In this document: in pieces, positions 1-12,153 of the stretch
How the letters are laid out: every line of letters starts with the position of its first letter
Numbering within the stretch: the stretch's first letter is position 1
NCBI RefSeq assembly: GCF_914767665.1
Contig: NC_059502.1
Span: 27,484,812 to 27,548,811 of the forward strand
Length of the DNA: 64,000 nucleotides
Source: Harmonia axyridis
Lineage: Eukaryota; Arthropoda; Insecta; Coleoptera; Coccinellidae
Direction of reading: 5' to 3'
The notes under the pieces: generated by a model
Database searches by the model: none
Told to the model about the DNA's origin: nothing
The model's input: only the letters and a program-made list of their open reading frames with translations
Position numbers and translations under genes: made by a program

Positions 1-1
1 A

Positions 2-3000
2 ATAGTATTGAAAAACATCGAATTTTCCTCAAACTGCATTGTTTGCTATCTCATCTTCTCAGCCAAACTGTCTTTTGTAATACATCCTCTGGAAATGTAC
101 TGTAGACATTCTAGAAAAAATTTTCATGGTAAACCATATTTCGAAAAGTCGAAATATTGGTCAATACTCACTGTTGTCGTTAACCTGGCCACTCTTTTTA
201 TTACCCTCACCATTTTGCACACTAGCTGGGGACAATGTGAAGCGATAAACTCAAGATGCTTCGTCTCTTTGAACTGGATAGCTATAGTGATCGTAGCTGA
301 CTTGATGGGAAAATGCTGTTCCATAAATTTCAACAGTAGGTTGGGTGAGCTGAACGGACTAGCCAATATTTTCGAAAACAGGAGATATTATGGCATTAGG
401 AATTTGATTTGTCATTCTTGTGGTCATAAGCTGGTTAACAACCAGAGAAGATTTGTTCTAGCAGTTTGTATTATTGGTGTTGTTTTTTCCTTACTTACTG
501 ATTTTTTAAACGATGGCTCCTGGCACAGGTACCAAATTGCAACTATTTATTTCAGTGTATGTACACAACTGTTTGTCTTATTCTCGATAAGGTACAAATT
601 TATTATTATGATGAAAGTTTACCGATCTATATCTAGATATCTGATCAGAATCATGAATCAGATTCAAGAAAATAAAAGCTCTTCGCTTCATTTGGAGTTA
701 CACAAAATTTTACATCTCTATCTGGAACTGCTCAAATTTCATCAGCATTTGAACGATTTTCTGAATCCCACACTCTTAGTTTGGCTTGCTTCTACTGCAT
801 TGATGGTCATCGTGAACATTTATATAGCTGTTACTATGATAAAAACAAGAATAACATTCGAATTTTTTTACGCTGCTCTGGGAAGCTCGATGACTTGCAT
901 TCTCATGGATTATATCATGACATCCCACGAAAGATTCACACAACAGGTGAGATACAATTTTTTTGCCTTATGGCTTTCGAAATCCGGTATTCCTCTAAGA
1001 ACTTCATCAACCTTCGATATTTCCAATACAAGAAACATTATTTTATGCCATACCAGTTTGATATTTTGATTGTATTGTTCAGTCACCTTTAGGAATAATC
1101 TAAGTACTTTATGACTCTAAGGCATAATGTGCGTTAGGACCATAAAGTAACGAGATATTATTTAACATGGTCAAGAGTGCTGCGGAGAAATGACAGTGAA
1201 TTTTCTAATATAAATACAAGTAGCGCTTAACTTGTATAGTATATCCAGAGTCACTTGAACTAGTCCATGAAAACGCTTGGCCAGATGTCCCTTTGAAGTG
1301 GATACCGCGATCCGCTAAATACCGGGGTTTATTCGAATGTATTGTTAGGCAATAATTTCATTGGCCTCAAAAAATTTTCTGAAAACTTTAACAATTCTTG
1401 TAGGTATAATCGAAATATTCTGGCTCCCTCCAAGTGACTTTGGATATACTATACCTTACCATTAGCTGCATGGTGGACAAAAACCGAGGAGGTCACCACA
1501 CGCATCAGGTTGCAGAAAATGCAAAGGCTGGCGTGTATTGGTGACACAGGAGCTATGCGCACAGCTCCTATGGCAGCGCTGGAGGTCATACTAGACTTGC
1601 CTCCCTTACACCTACATGTGAGGAAATGTAGCCTGCTCGAAGCAATAAGGATTTCCCATAATGGAAAGCTCCTTCCTGGGAACTGGGTTGGACATATGAG
1701 GATACTGAATCAACTAGATTCAAACCTCCTCGCAAAACCATCAGATATTATGCCAACCACCTACGATTTTGAAACGCCCTTTGAAACGGTTATAAATGAC
1801 CGTCATAGTGCAATAAGTTTCATAAATCGTCTGGACAAAAAGTCATCCATATGGTTTACAGATGGATCAAAAACAGAGAAGGGCACCGGCATTGGGATAT
1901 ATGGACCTTGACTGAGGATCTCTAAAGCCCTGGGAAGTGATCCCTCGATTCTACAGACCGAGATAATGGCTGTTTATGTATGCGCCCAGGAGTGTCTCAA
2001 AATGAACCTCAAAGGGGCGCATATCTACATCACCACGGACAGCCAAACCACACTGAGATCCCTGGAATCGTGCTGTCAGGGGTCTCTGCTGACTTGGGAG
2101 TGCCGTAACACCATAAAGCAACTGGCCAGAGGAAATAAGGTGACTCTACTATGGGTACCAGGGCATTGTGGGGTTGAAGGAAATGAGAGAGCGGACGAGC
2201 TTGCAAAAAGTGCATCTAGGTTGAGACCTGCTGGACCTGAGCCTTTCTGTGGGATAGGAAAAGACCAATACAAAGCTGCAGTCCAGCTATGGGAGTTGAA
2301 CAGTAGGACAATCCACTGGACTAACACTCCTAGACTTGCTCAGGCAAAGAAATTCGTGAAGATTTCACCTACTTACACCAGAAAGCTCCTGAAGCTGTCA
2401 CGAGCGGAGCTTCGGGTGATGGTGGGACTGCTGACGGGGCACTGTCGTTACAAACATCATTTGTACCGTATGGGTAAGTCAGCAGACAAGATTTGCAGGC
2501 TCTGTGGATCGGAAGTAGAAACGGCCGAACACTTGATATGCAAGTGTCCAGAGCTGGCTGGCCTAAGAACCACTCACATGGGCAAGCCGGTCCTGGATAC
2601 CAGAGAGGTAATGGCCAAGGCCCCTAGGGAGGTTGTCAATTTTATTAACGTCGTTGACGACCTCCCTGGGTTTCTATGAATGAGTAGGGTAGTGAACAAA
2701 AGATCTGCATGGTCGCAGTTCCCGGAAGGCTTACCGAAGCAAAAGGACCCCAGTTCAAATAATAATAATAATAATACCATTAGCAGATCATTTTTCCATT
2801 TCACTTGAAACTGTTATATTTAGAATTTGGATTTTCAAATCTGTGAGAAAAGTATTAGTAAATAATGAAAAATGTTTTTTTTTTGAAGTACAAAAGGCAG
2901 TATGATCGAATCTTACTTCAAAAAAGGACAAAAGATTGAAGGCAAATGGAATTATGAACACACCAATGGATTCTAAAAAAAAAAGTGCCTGAAGAATGTT

Positions 3001-6000
3001 TTTGTTCCGTGTTCATATAGAAATGAACAAGTTATGAGAACTATTCATTTCACGTCATTTTCCAATTTTCTCTCATAACTTGGAAGAGTTGAATTTATGA
3101 TGTTGCAGTTTCACCGAATTAATTATCTCAAAAATCGAGCCCTATAATGTGCCATTTATTTGTTCCTAGCTCATAGGGATTCTGAGTTTCTCTCAATAGA
3201 CGAAATTGGGACAGCCCAGAAAGATATTGGGAGGAATGAGTTCATGGAAAAACACCTGTATTTCTTTTGAAATATTTTCGATTAGCCTCTACAACAAATT
3301 CAACTGATTCATTTGTAATGAAAATTTTTATAATTTGAATTTCCGCAGGCACTGCCCACCCTGAGGTACTTATTCAAGTACAGAATAAGTAGACTACAAT
3401 ATCAAGATGCAATCAAAGTGAGTAAAAAAAAGTAACTGGTGTTTGGATTGAATGAATTATACAAGGCTAGTCTTTGACTAGTACCTACATATATTTCAAC
3501 CAAAGATTCCTGAGGTCAAAAGAAATACTTTTTTTCCTTACAATTTTTTCAATTCGTTTGTTTTTTCCCCAGTTAGCATAACGCGCATTCTGAAGTTGAC
3601 CAGACTTTGATAGAATTTTATGTTTTAAAGAGATTCATCACATCAACAAAAAATATATTCCGAAAATCAATTCCTTCAATTCCATTCCATTTGCGAGTTA
3701 TAACTAAAAAATTTTCATTTTTTTCTTAATATATTTTTTATGGATTATTAACCGAGCTGAAACGGTAGAAATGGAAAAGGAAAAAAGGGTATCCTTCGAC
3801 CTCGGGAATCTTCGGTTGAAATATATGTACAAGTCAAAGACTCACTCTGTAGTCTGTATACCTATAGTATGGAAGGATTTTTTCTGAATTTTTAATTTTT
3901 GTTGAAAAAATTCGTGAAAAGCAACTAGTAGGTACCAACCTGAATATAGGTTCATGAAACTGGGTTTTTTGGAAAAAAGACAAAAAGACAAACAATTATT
4001 CTTATTGCTATGTGATCACAATTTCGTAGAAATTTTTTTTAGACAAGGCTTTTGAAAACGAAACAGACCAGATAACAGATGAAATGAATTCATTTTGAAA
4101 AAAAACTCGGAAAGATCAATTTTTGAGAGGGACAACTTTTAAGATCAAATTCCCAACCACATCGCTTCAACCCTTAGTGTTAGAACAACAACCCCTAAAT
4201 TTTGAATAGGAAAAATGTAGTCAGTGATATTATTCTATTTTTCATTTGATCCATTCGTCGTATGATTTTCATAGCAGATCCATATTCTATGCTAAAAAAA
4301 AGGAAATTTTTTTCGAATAATTTTTCACGATTCCCCACAGATGGCTCTGTAATCGAATTAGAATTTTCGTCTGATAACGACATTAAAGTATCCGTTCCAT
4401 CAAACATTGACATGAATTTTTAGTCGTCAGTTGTCTAGCTATTCGTTGGAACGCTGCAAAACGCATAAAGATAGAATGCTTGACGTAGATTTCTACTATA
4501 TTCTTAATAAAAGAGATCCATTTCGATCTTTTTTTTTTCGGTTGAAGCATCCTTCGTCAATCAATGGATATTTCGAACAGAAAAGACCACAAACAAATTA
4601 TTTCGCCATGTAATTCTTCGAGGGGTATATGTGTCAATGGAAGAACGTCTTTTCACTGACTAAAAAAAATGATGTTATTGTGGGGACAAATCTTCTTGTT
4701 GATTTTCTTTCTTGGGGACAGGACTAGATTTTCAGGTTTTTGTAAATATTATAATTTTGGTTTTAGTTTTATTATATTCAATTTTAATGAATTAATTGAT
4801 TTTAATTCATTAAAATTGAATATAATAAAACAAAAACCAAAATTATAATATTTACAAAATTTGTATTATTGGACTCAACGACCAAAAACTTTAATATAGA
4901 AAAATATCTCAAATGATCCACTACTCAAACAAAAACGAAACAGAATTATTTATTGAACGTTGAATATAGGCATATTTATATTGTCAACAAGACAAAAATA
5001 AAAAGAAACACCCAGAAGATTGTCAAACTGTTACTTGCCCTTATCCCGCGGAGCTAGGTTGGTATACCTAGTTTTAATCAACTCCTTTTCAACTTTTCAC
5101 ACGAGACGTGTAATTCTTTTTTATTCACTTCACCCCCGAATCACGCACTCAAAGCTAATCTATCTCCGTATCGAAACAAAATTGAAACTTAATCAAAAAC
5201 CCCTACTTCTGAGTCTGACCTAACTCGTCCTTTCTTAGAGTAAAGCAATTTCCTCATTCTTGATACTTGAAGTTCCTTACCCTTTTTAAAAATTACTCTG
5301 ATTCTTAAAAAAAAAATTGTTTTGCTAAAAGTACGGTTTCGCGACCGACGTACTATTCCAATTACTATTGACTCCCTTGAGTCCCCGATCGATACTTTTT
5401 TCACGCGTAGTATTGCCTTCCCCGATCGATACTTTTTTCTTCCCGTTACTAACGATTCCCATGAAACCCCGATCGATACTGCCTTTATTTTTTTTAATCC
5501 ATTTTCACAATTGATCTCACACAGATGAGCTTAGTTGAGGGAATTAAAAGCAATTTCATGTTATTTACCAAATATTTTTACAAAGAATTATTCCGTTCAA
5601 ATATATTAGATCATCATAAATCAGGCGCGGATCCAGGTCCCACTTTTGGGGGGGGGGGACCCAGACACTTCCGCCATTTTGGGACGTCATTTTTTTGCCG
5701 TTCATTAATATGGGTTTTCACAAAATGTATTGAAATGTAGGTGAAATTTCTGCTAGTTATTTGAGCCTTAGTATGTCAAATTCTAGGAGGGCCCGCAAAA
5801 TTCAAAAGGTGCCCGGGCTATTTGGGGGGGGGGAATGTTCCCCCAGTCCCCCCTCCCCCTGGATCCGCGCCGGTCATAAATACGTATAGACCTTGAAAGA
5901 CAAATTTAAAAACCGTGTTAACCACTCAATTTATGTGGCATTAATGATCAATATACTTGAGATACGAAACAAAGAAACTGCTGAAAGATCTGATTATGAG

Positions 6001-8796
6001 TTTTCGATAATTCGAACCTCTCACACTGCGTAGATTTTGATCTGGTTTAATTTGGAAGGTTTTACCGATTTCCAATTCATTATAGCCATTTTCAAATTAT
6101 GATGTATTGAAAACAAACAGTTCAGCAGGAAAGGTCAGAATTCAATGTGAATTATTAATGGAACGGATACGTTAAGGTCGTTCAAACGAATTAAAAAAAT
6201 CTATTTCACTTGTATATCCAACAATTCCACAAGATAATAAATATATTTCCCTTTCATACATTGGACATAAATCTGAAAAAATAGCAAGATACCTAAAGAA
6301 AAATAATAATTACCATATTTCATTTAAAACTAGAAACTCATTAGGAAATTTAATAAAAAACAATAAAAATAAAGTCGCTAAAGATAGAAAGTCTGGAATT
6401 GTGGTACTTGCCCATATGTATACATTGGTCAAACAGGAAGATCATTTGGGACTAGGATAGGAGAACATCAGAAAGCATACGTTAGCAGAGCTTGTAATTC
6501 AACATATGCAGAACATCTGTTAGAGACCGCGCATGATTTCGACAACAATTTCGAAATTTTGCACTTAGAAAATAAGACCCTAAAATTGAACTTCCTTGAA
6601 GCAATGGAGATAAATAGGTACCATAAAAAACAGATTCTCCTCAACGACCAAACGGACCTAAATAAATCTCCCTTACTCAACCTGTTTTGAAATCTAAGAA
6701 TTTCCATGATTTTATTATACTTCACACATATTTTTTCAACTATTTGAAGAACTGTATCCCAAATATGTAGTTAGTTACCATGCTCACCTGACGAAGTCAT
6801 GTTATCATGACGAAACAATTGTTGTGAAAATAAATATATAAAGCGGAAATAAGTTATTTTACTTTTTAATCATCAAGATGAATTTCCGACAAGTAAAGAC
6901 TGAGACAATCAAACACAAAAAATTGTTCCGTTTTTACAAAACTTTTATATTTTTCGCCGTAAAATAAGAATCTGCATTATAAATTCCAAAATTGACCCTC
7001 AACCAAGGTGGAAGTCTATGGAAGAGAGGTTTTATCATAAGTAGATATCCACCTCAAAACCTTAAGTCTTTCATTCGAAATGTTTCACCGTAAGATATTT
7101 TCATTTCGAGATTTTTGTCTGATTCAACTTAAAAATGAAAATTATCCCTAGGTATTATTATATTTTTCACTTTTTCAGGTGGAAATGCTGATTCTGAGTC
7201 TAGTGGAATTGAAACCGAAAACTGAAGCTTCGGACATGTTCACAATTGGAACAAAACTTCTTCCATCAGTGAGTATCTTTTACGTCTGCGGCCCAGTTGC
7301 GGCCTAGAGGGACATGCTACGAAAAAACGACCGTAGGCTGGCAGTTACGACGTCGCAACTGCACGGCGGGTAGTGTGCAGACTCCCATTTGATTCTTTGT
7401 ACCACAGGCCGCAAGTACGACACCGTTGCTGTGTCGTACTTGCGGCCTGTGGTACAAAGTTTCAAATGGGAGCACGTAGGCCCGGTGCACACATCCGACT
7501 TTTGCAGTTACGACACCCGTTGCGGTGTCGTACCTATTCAATGCACACTACATACCACACCGTCATGGTTGCGGAGCCGGATCAATTCACTTCAAAGAAG
7601 AGCTCAATATCCAATTCCCTCTCGGCCATTGTGCGAACTCACGACAAACGTCGTATGTGTGCGCAGGCCAATTTGGAATAGAGTACTGAGAGATCGCATG
7701 TACGACTGCGGCACAGTTGCGGCCTAGAGGGACATGCTACCAAAAAACGACCGTAGGCTGGCAGTTACGACGTCGCAACTGCACGGCGGGTAGTGTGCAT
7801 GCTCCCATTTGATTCTTTGTACCACAGGCCGCAAGTACGACACTACAACGGGGTCGTGACTGCAAAAGTCGGATGTGTGCACCGGGCCTCACTACCCGCC
7901 GTGCAGTTGCGACGTCGTAACTGCCAGCCTACGGTCGTTTTTTGGTAGCATGTCCCTCTAGGCCGCAACTGTGCCGCAGTCGTACATGCGATCTCTCAGT
8001 ACTCTTTTCTATATTGGCCTGTGCACACATACGACTTTTGTCGTGAGTTCGCACAATGGCAGAGAGGGAATTGGATATCGATTTCTTCATTGAAGAAACT
8101 AAAATGAGATGATGTCATCAGAAAAATTTATTGGGTAGTAGTATGTTGTTCTCATCAATTCTTCGAACAACAGGATTTTCAACAATTCATCTCTATTTCT
8201 CATGATCGGTGAGTCCGCTGGTAGCCTATATATTTTCTTCCGAACGATTTTATCATTGTCTATAGTTATCGCGAAAGTAATAAAGTGTCTTATTCAAACT
8301 CTTATTGATAAAAATTTAAATTTAATTTTTGAAAAGGCTAGAGATTTCAAGATCATATGAGTGACAGTTTCGTAGAAATCATGAAAAACTGAAAAAGTTT
8401 TAAATTTTTATGATCCAACAAATACAATGCGTACTAGTTTCCCATTCAGCATCGTGAATGTAAATACTTTCTGGACTTATTTGATTATAATCAAATAAGT
8501 CCAGAAAGTATTACATTCACGATGCTGAATGGGAAACTAGTGCACATTGAATTGATCCGGCTCCGCAACCACGCCGGTGTAGTATGTAGTGTGCATTGAA
8601 TAGGTACGACACCGCAACGGGTGTCGTAACTGCAAAAGTCGGATGTGTGCACCGGGCCTTATTGGATTGGAGTTTGGAAATTATAACTGCTGAATTTATA
8701 AAATAATTTTAAACTCTTTTTCAGATCTTTGGTTTCGTGACAACTTACGTTTTAGTGGCCATGCAATTCAGGGCACTCTGGCAGGAAAAGGATTAA
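2..8796 (+). CDS. Gustatory receptor GR-A (5' partial, 4 exons)
   Basis: Seven-transmembrane gustatory receptor, a ligand-gated cation channel subunit of the chemosensory neuron membrane. Exons seen: <2-946, 3349-3417, 7179-7268, 8725-8796, all joined in phase 0 with GT-AG borders. The reading frame is open to the window edge; by alignment with the neighbours about 25-30 N-terminal residues and the ATG lie upstream. A C-x2-C-x18-C-x-H pattern (NCIVC ... YCRH) precedes TM1, and a second C-x2-C (CHSC) lies in the TM2-TM3 loop. The 23-codon second exon (starts ALPTLRYLFK) was found by comparison with the same exon in the neighbours. The last exon carries the family hallmark T-T-Y-V-L-V-A-M-Q-F and ends WQEKD. 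Introns are 2.4, 3.8 and 1.5 kb and full of transposons. An ATTAAA lies at 8878. No internal stop. Family is certain; ligand unknown. Confidence 0.9.
947..1234 (+). other. Intron 1 of GR-A, start: nothing recognised
   Basis: Begins with donor GTGAGA at 947. AT-rich sequence without coding potential or repeat structure that I can see. The rest of this intron (to 3348) is occupied by the repeat at 1235-1453 and the retrotransposon at 1467-2774; 2785-3348 again shows nothing. Confidence 0.5.
1235..1453. repeat. Short TIR element (MITE-like), copy 1
   Basis: Ends are inverted repeats of about 22 bp: TATAGTATATCCAGAGTCAC at the left and its near complement (GTGACTTTGGATATACTATA) at the right. No ORF. 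A partial copy in opposite orientation is at 38807-38950 and matches roughly the right 140 bp. This size with TIRs suits a non-autonomous DNA transposon; superfamily not assigned. Confidence 0.65.
1467..2774 (+). mobile_element. 5'-truncated non-LTR retrotransposon with RNase H (I-like)
   Basis: 3' end of a non-LTR element inserted in GR-A intron 1. It starts in the RT thumb region, then encodes an RNase H domain with all acidic residues visible (FTDGSK near 1859, TEIMA near 1960, TDSQ near 2037, and the D of GNERADELAK near 2190), then a C-terminal zinc knuckle C-x2-C-x8-H-x4-C near 2496-2550. One in-frame TGA at 1909-1911 splits the frame (1510-1911 and 1966-2679 share it). The tail is an AAT repeat (2758-2774). 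The insertion is bracketed by a 10-bp target-site duplication, TACCATTAGC, at 1457-1466 and 2775-2784. RNase H plus a trinucleotide tail fits the I clade or a relative; clade not certain. Confidence 0.9.
3469..3842. repeat. Foldback element, about 70-bp arms
   Basis: Left arm 3469-3540 is an imperfect reverse complement of 3773-3842 (shared core CATATATTTCAACC / GGTTGAAATATATG). The loop has no coding potential. It lies just after the 23-codon exon 2 of GR-A. The following 3854-4737 stretch of the intron shows nothing I recognise. Confidence 0.6.
4738..4859. repeat. Near-perfect AT-rich palindrome, 58-bp arms
   Basis: 4738-4795 is the reverse complement of 4802-4859 with a single mismatch and a 6-base centre. 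It is almost pure A/T and is predicted to form a cruciform in DNA or a long hairpin in the GR-A pre-mRNA. Confidence 0.85.
5383..5480. repeat. Three spaced copies of CCCCGATCGATACT
   Basis: The 14-mer occurs at 5383, about 5420 and 5467, two copies followed by a run of T. Part of a degenerate tandem array. The rest of 4860-5621 shows nothing recognisable. Confidence 0.6.
5622..5873. mobile_element. hAT-type MITE with 8-bp target duplication
   Basis: A 252-bp element with inverted termini CAGGCGCGGATCCAGG and CCTGGATCCGCGCCGG, flanked on both sides by TCATAAAT (5614-5621 and 5874-5881). An 8-bp TSD with CAGG-type ends is characteristic of hAT elements. The interior has G and C homopolymers and no ORF. 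Related termini occur at about 18284 and 55293. Confidence 0.85.
6250..6690 (+). mobile_element. Penelope-like element 3' fragment (GIY-YIG endonuclease)
   Basis: Two frames joined by a shift near 6410. The first (about 6250-6408) resembles the region before the endonuclease; the second (about 6414-6690) encodes a GIY-YIG domain with VYIGQTGRSFGTR, then GEHQKA and YAEHLLETAH, ending at TGA 6688. The sequence after it contains CTGACGAAGTCATGTTATCA (6788), the kind of 3' tail seen in Penelope-like elements. 5'-truncated and frameshifted, so inactive. The flanking 5882-6249 and 6860-7178 show nothing else. Confidence 0.75.
7274..8659. mobile_element. Compound foldback element with GGCCCGGTGCACAC ends
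   Basis: Occupies nearly all of GR-A intron 2 (7269-8724). It contains several copies, in both orientations, of a GC-rich terminal module: GGCCCGGTGCACACATCC at 7489, its complement near 7879 and at 8640-8659, and a second module with CGACCGTAGGCTGGCAG and its complement at 7330, 7749 and 7919. Most short open frames here are by-products of the repeats. The same modules recur at 60180-60345 and 62453-63978. It looks like nested insertions of one TIR family; superfamily unknown. Confidence 0.7.
8435..8541. repeat. Palindrome with about 53-bp arms
   Basis: ACTAGTTTCCCATTCAGC at 8435 is mirrored by GCTGAATGGGAAACTAGT ending at 8541; the arms meet at GATTATAATC. Only one or two differences are seen. 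It forms the right part of the surrounding foldback element. Confidence 0.8.
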
Positions 8797-9076
8797 TATA
8801 TTATATATCAATATCAATACACCTATTTTAATCTCGCATCACCTTATTAGTAGAATTTTGTAAAACTTTTTTGTACCATTAAAACTCCTTCCAAATACTT
8901 TCAAAACTGTTATAAGATAGGCATCATTAATTTTCATCTCTATTTTAAGAAAATATATACAAGACAGATTGCGTTTATCTGCTATATTCCTCAGTTTGAT
9001 TTTCTCTCAGTTTGATTTTCTACTGTTCCAGTCTGAATACTTTCCGTTTAAGAATTCTGCTTTTACAGTGACTCGA

Positions 9077-9558
9077 AGGGCCACCATCAGACATTTTGGC
9101 GCCCCGGCAAAATAAAATTTTCGCTGCACTGCTTTCCTAATTTATCTGAATTTTCTTTGAATAAGAAGCCCCTATTTTTCTTCTCAGTCATCTTTACAAT
9201 TTCATATGATATCGTATTTGTTAACTTGAAATCACCTTGTCAAATTTAGTCTAAATGACGTTTTATCGATTTCATCAATGTTTAAAAGTAAAGCACCAAT
9301 AAGTCTATAGTAAAAAGACGACGTAGTTTTTAAAAGTGCATTTTAGAACCTTTTGAATTTTCATAACAAGTTGAGAGCGCTTATTCAATTTGAACAAAAT
9401 TGGCTTTTGGCAATTTCATTATTTCACTACGAAAAGTGTATTTTCAGTAAGAAAACATTTTTATGTCAAAAAGTATGTCTTGTTTTTCAACTAATTTTGC
9501 GCTCCTACAATTTGGCGCCCCGCAAAATGTTCGGTTTGTCGGTCCTGGCGGTGGCCCT
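9077..9558. repeat. Possible TIR element with AGGGCCACC ends
   Basis: Left end AGGGCCACC... with GGCGCCCCGGCAAAAT; right end GGCGCCCCGCAAAATG ... GGTGGCCCT. The outer 9 bp are inverted while the GGCGCCCC core appears in both. A 125-codon open frame (9353-9730) runs out of the repeat and has no recognised motif. No clear TSD. Low-confidence call. Confidence 0.4.
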
Positions 9559-10079
9559 GGTGGCTTGTTTATATCGCAAGAAGTTATTATTTGTTACTTC
9601 TAGCCTGTTATTTGAAGATTGGAATACAGAATGGGTGATGATTTCTCCTGCATTTGCTGTACCTCCTTATTGCGCGTCCTTTCTGCAGACTTCATTCCTT
9701 ATTCTCATCATTTTTGTTGGATTCAAGTGAGTTCTACCGGAAGGAAAATTATCAATTTTATTTTCTTCAAAAAAAAATTTCTGGAACAGTCTTTTTGGAA
9801 TAAACGAATTTGTGTTTCAGTTACATATATTATACATTTTATAGACTCAAACACCAACAAAAATATACCTTTAGTAATACAAGAGTCCAAATTTCGATGA
9901 TTGATTATATAATTACTAATACAAATGTATTGTACAAATACTGGACGTGCGAACACTTACATCAGAAAATGTTGGCACGCAGCAGCGTCTAGTGCTATGC
10001 AAATACCGCATCAAAGCCATCCCTCAAAAGAAGAAACCACCACTGTATATTGAGAAATTTATTCCTTAAACGACAGCTC

Positions 10080-11835
10080 AACGAGGGCATTTTACTAGAG
10101 AATATTAGACGAAAAAATGGTAACCAACCCTGTAGTAGAAGAGGAAGATGCTAAGCAAATATGGAATAGAATTAAAACGAACATAATATAAAGTGCTAGG
10201 AAAGTACTAGGAATGAGGAAGGTGAACACAAATGGAAAGAAAAACAAAAAGGAATGGTTAACAGCGAAGAAAAATTTTAGCAGTACAAAAGAAGGAAGTG
10301 TACATCAAATATAAAAACAGACGAACAACAGAAAAATACGAAAGGTATAAAGTGACTAGAAACAGAGAGAATGATGTCATAAAGGAAGTAAAGAAGACAT
10401 ATTGGGAAAAATTCTCTGCTGACATGGAACATGACCTAAATGGAGGATAAAGGAAGATCTGGAACACACTAAGAAACAGAAAAAGAGCAGTCAAGGAAGA
10501 AATGCATATAAATATCATTACACCAGAATAATGGGAACTATATACGGATCACTAGATAGTGATAATGAAGATCGCGCGCACAACACCTACATGGAAGAAC
10601 TTTCAGAAGAAGATAACATAATGTATGGAGAAGAACATGAGGCACTAGCAGAATTGAAAAATCGAAAAGCCCCTAGCCCTGATCAAATCGTTAATGAGAT
10701 GCTTAAATACGGAGGACCTAAATTAGAAACAGCGATCACAATGTTATTTCGAAAGATTATCTCGACCCAAAGAGTGCCTACAGATTGGAAAAACAGTATC
10801 ACAATTCCAATATACAAAAAGGGGGACAAAAATAACCCGGAAAACTATAGAATGATATCATTGCTCAACACCGCAAGCAAGCTATTTACTAAAATCCTAA
10901 AAAAAAATTATGAAGAGAATAGTAATAAATGAAGAACAACAAGGTTTCAGAACGAATAGCTTCAATACTATCAGAAATTCGCCAAGGTGACTGTCTGAGC
11001 CCATTCTTGTTCAATTTGATTATGGATAAAATAATTAGTAGTGTAAAAAAAGTCTCCGTAGGATACAGGGTGGGACAAAGATCCATAAAGATATTATGCT
11101 ATGCTGATGATACTCTCCTGATGGCAGATAACGAGGACGACTTGCAGCGACTGCTATATTGTTTCCAGACAACAGCCGAAAGTCTCAAGATGCAGATATC
11201 AGTAGAAAAAACAGAATCCATGGTCATAGCAAAAGAGTCTACAAGATGTAAATTAGCTGTAAACGACAATTCCATTCAGCATCATATGCGATGTAAATAC
11301 TTAGGAGTCGAGATCACAAGCTCCAAAAACTTACAAGTAGTACGTACCCAAGTGAATAAAGCCTCAGGAATCTCTGGCTATCTGAAGGACCTTACCTATA
11401 TGGCAAAACAAATGCATGTCCGCCGATAGTAAAGTCCGTATATACAAAACTGTTGTAAGACCTATACTTACATATGCAGTAGAAACTCGAACGGACACAA
11501 CAAAAATGAATAATACCATGAGGACAGCAGAGATGAAAATATTGAGAACTATCAAAGAGGTAAGCTTAAGAGATTAAATAAAAAGAGAAGCTATAAGAGA
11601 ATATCTGAAAATTCAAGACATAGTAAGATTCGCGAGAGCTAGATGACGATATTGGAGAGACCACGTCGACAGAATGATGGAAGATCGATGGACAAATGAT
11701 GGAAGACCGAATTCAAAAAGACCTCTAGGCCGACCTCCCAAGAGATGGCACGAAAGCTGGACGTCTGCTTCCCACGAGACTGAAAAGTAGAAGAAACAAG
11801 ACTACATCTCAAGAAAAGAGGAAGAAGTGTTTCAG
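10080..11835 (+). mobile_element. Non-LTR retrotransposon remnant (RTE-like reverse transcriptase)
   Basis: Degenerate + strand frames. 10531-10932 encodes the RT start (NRKAPSPDQIVNEMLKYG, DWKNSITIPIYKKGDK, NPENYR); 10929-11429 continues with IRQGDCLSPFLFNLIMDK and the catalytic YADDTLL near 11101. The palm segment between them is deleted, and the frame changes. A C-terminal part with GRPPKRWHESW (about 11725) follows, broken by stops. 10080-10530 has more stops. Fits the endonuclease-RT elements of the RTE/craft type. Inactive. The neighbouring 9559-10079 and 11836-12153 show nothing else. Confidence 0.8.
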
Positions 11836-12153
11836 TTCAATAAATAAATATCTATGGAATTGAATTTTCAGATAGAAAACTCATTTCGTTTTGCTTATCC
11901 AATAATAAATTATTCAAATGTCATATTCATTCTTTTCTTCGTGTCAATAAATTAAAGACAAATAAATCCTTCATCATTTTTGCCCCACTACCATTTGAAT
12001 TCTATCATTAGATATCAATATTTACTGTTTGTCCAATTAGAAGGAATCAAGAAACGATTTACCTTTTGGTAAATAGTTTCGTGCTTGAACCAGTCAAGTT
12101 GAATATTACCTGATGACATGATCCAGGACAGTTGAATACAAAAAGAATTGGAA

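Noticed and set aside
7304..7727. Several overlapping open frames of 60-110 codons on both strands
   Set aside because: Products of GC-rich inverted modules; no protein motif.
7274..8659. CRISPR-like array of repeats
   Set aside because: Repeat units are long, irregular and inverted, in an intron-bearing eukaryotic context.
9353..9730. 125-codon + strand frame with hydrophobic stretches
   Set aside because: Starts in unique AT-rich DNA and crosses a TIR-like repeat; no receptor motif and no splice partner.
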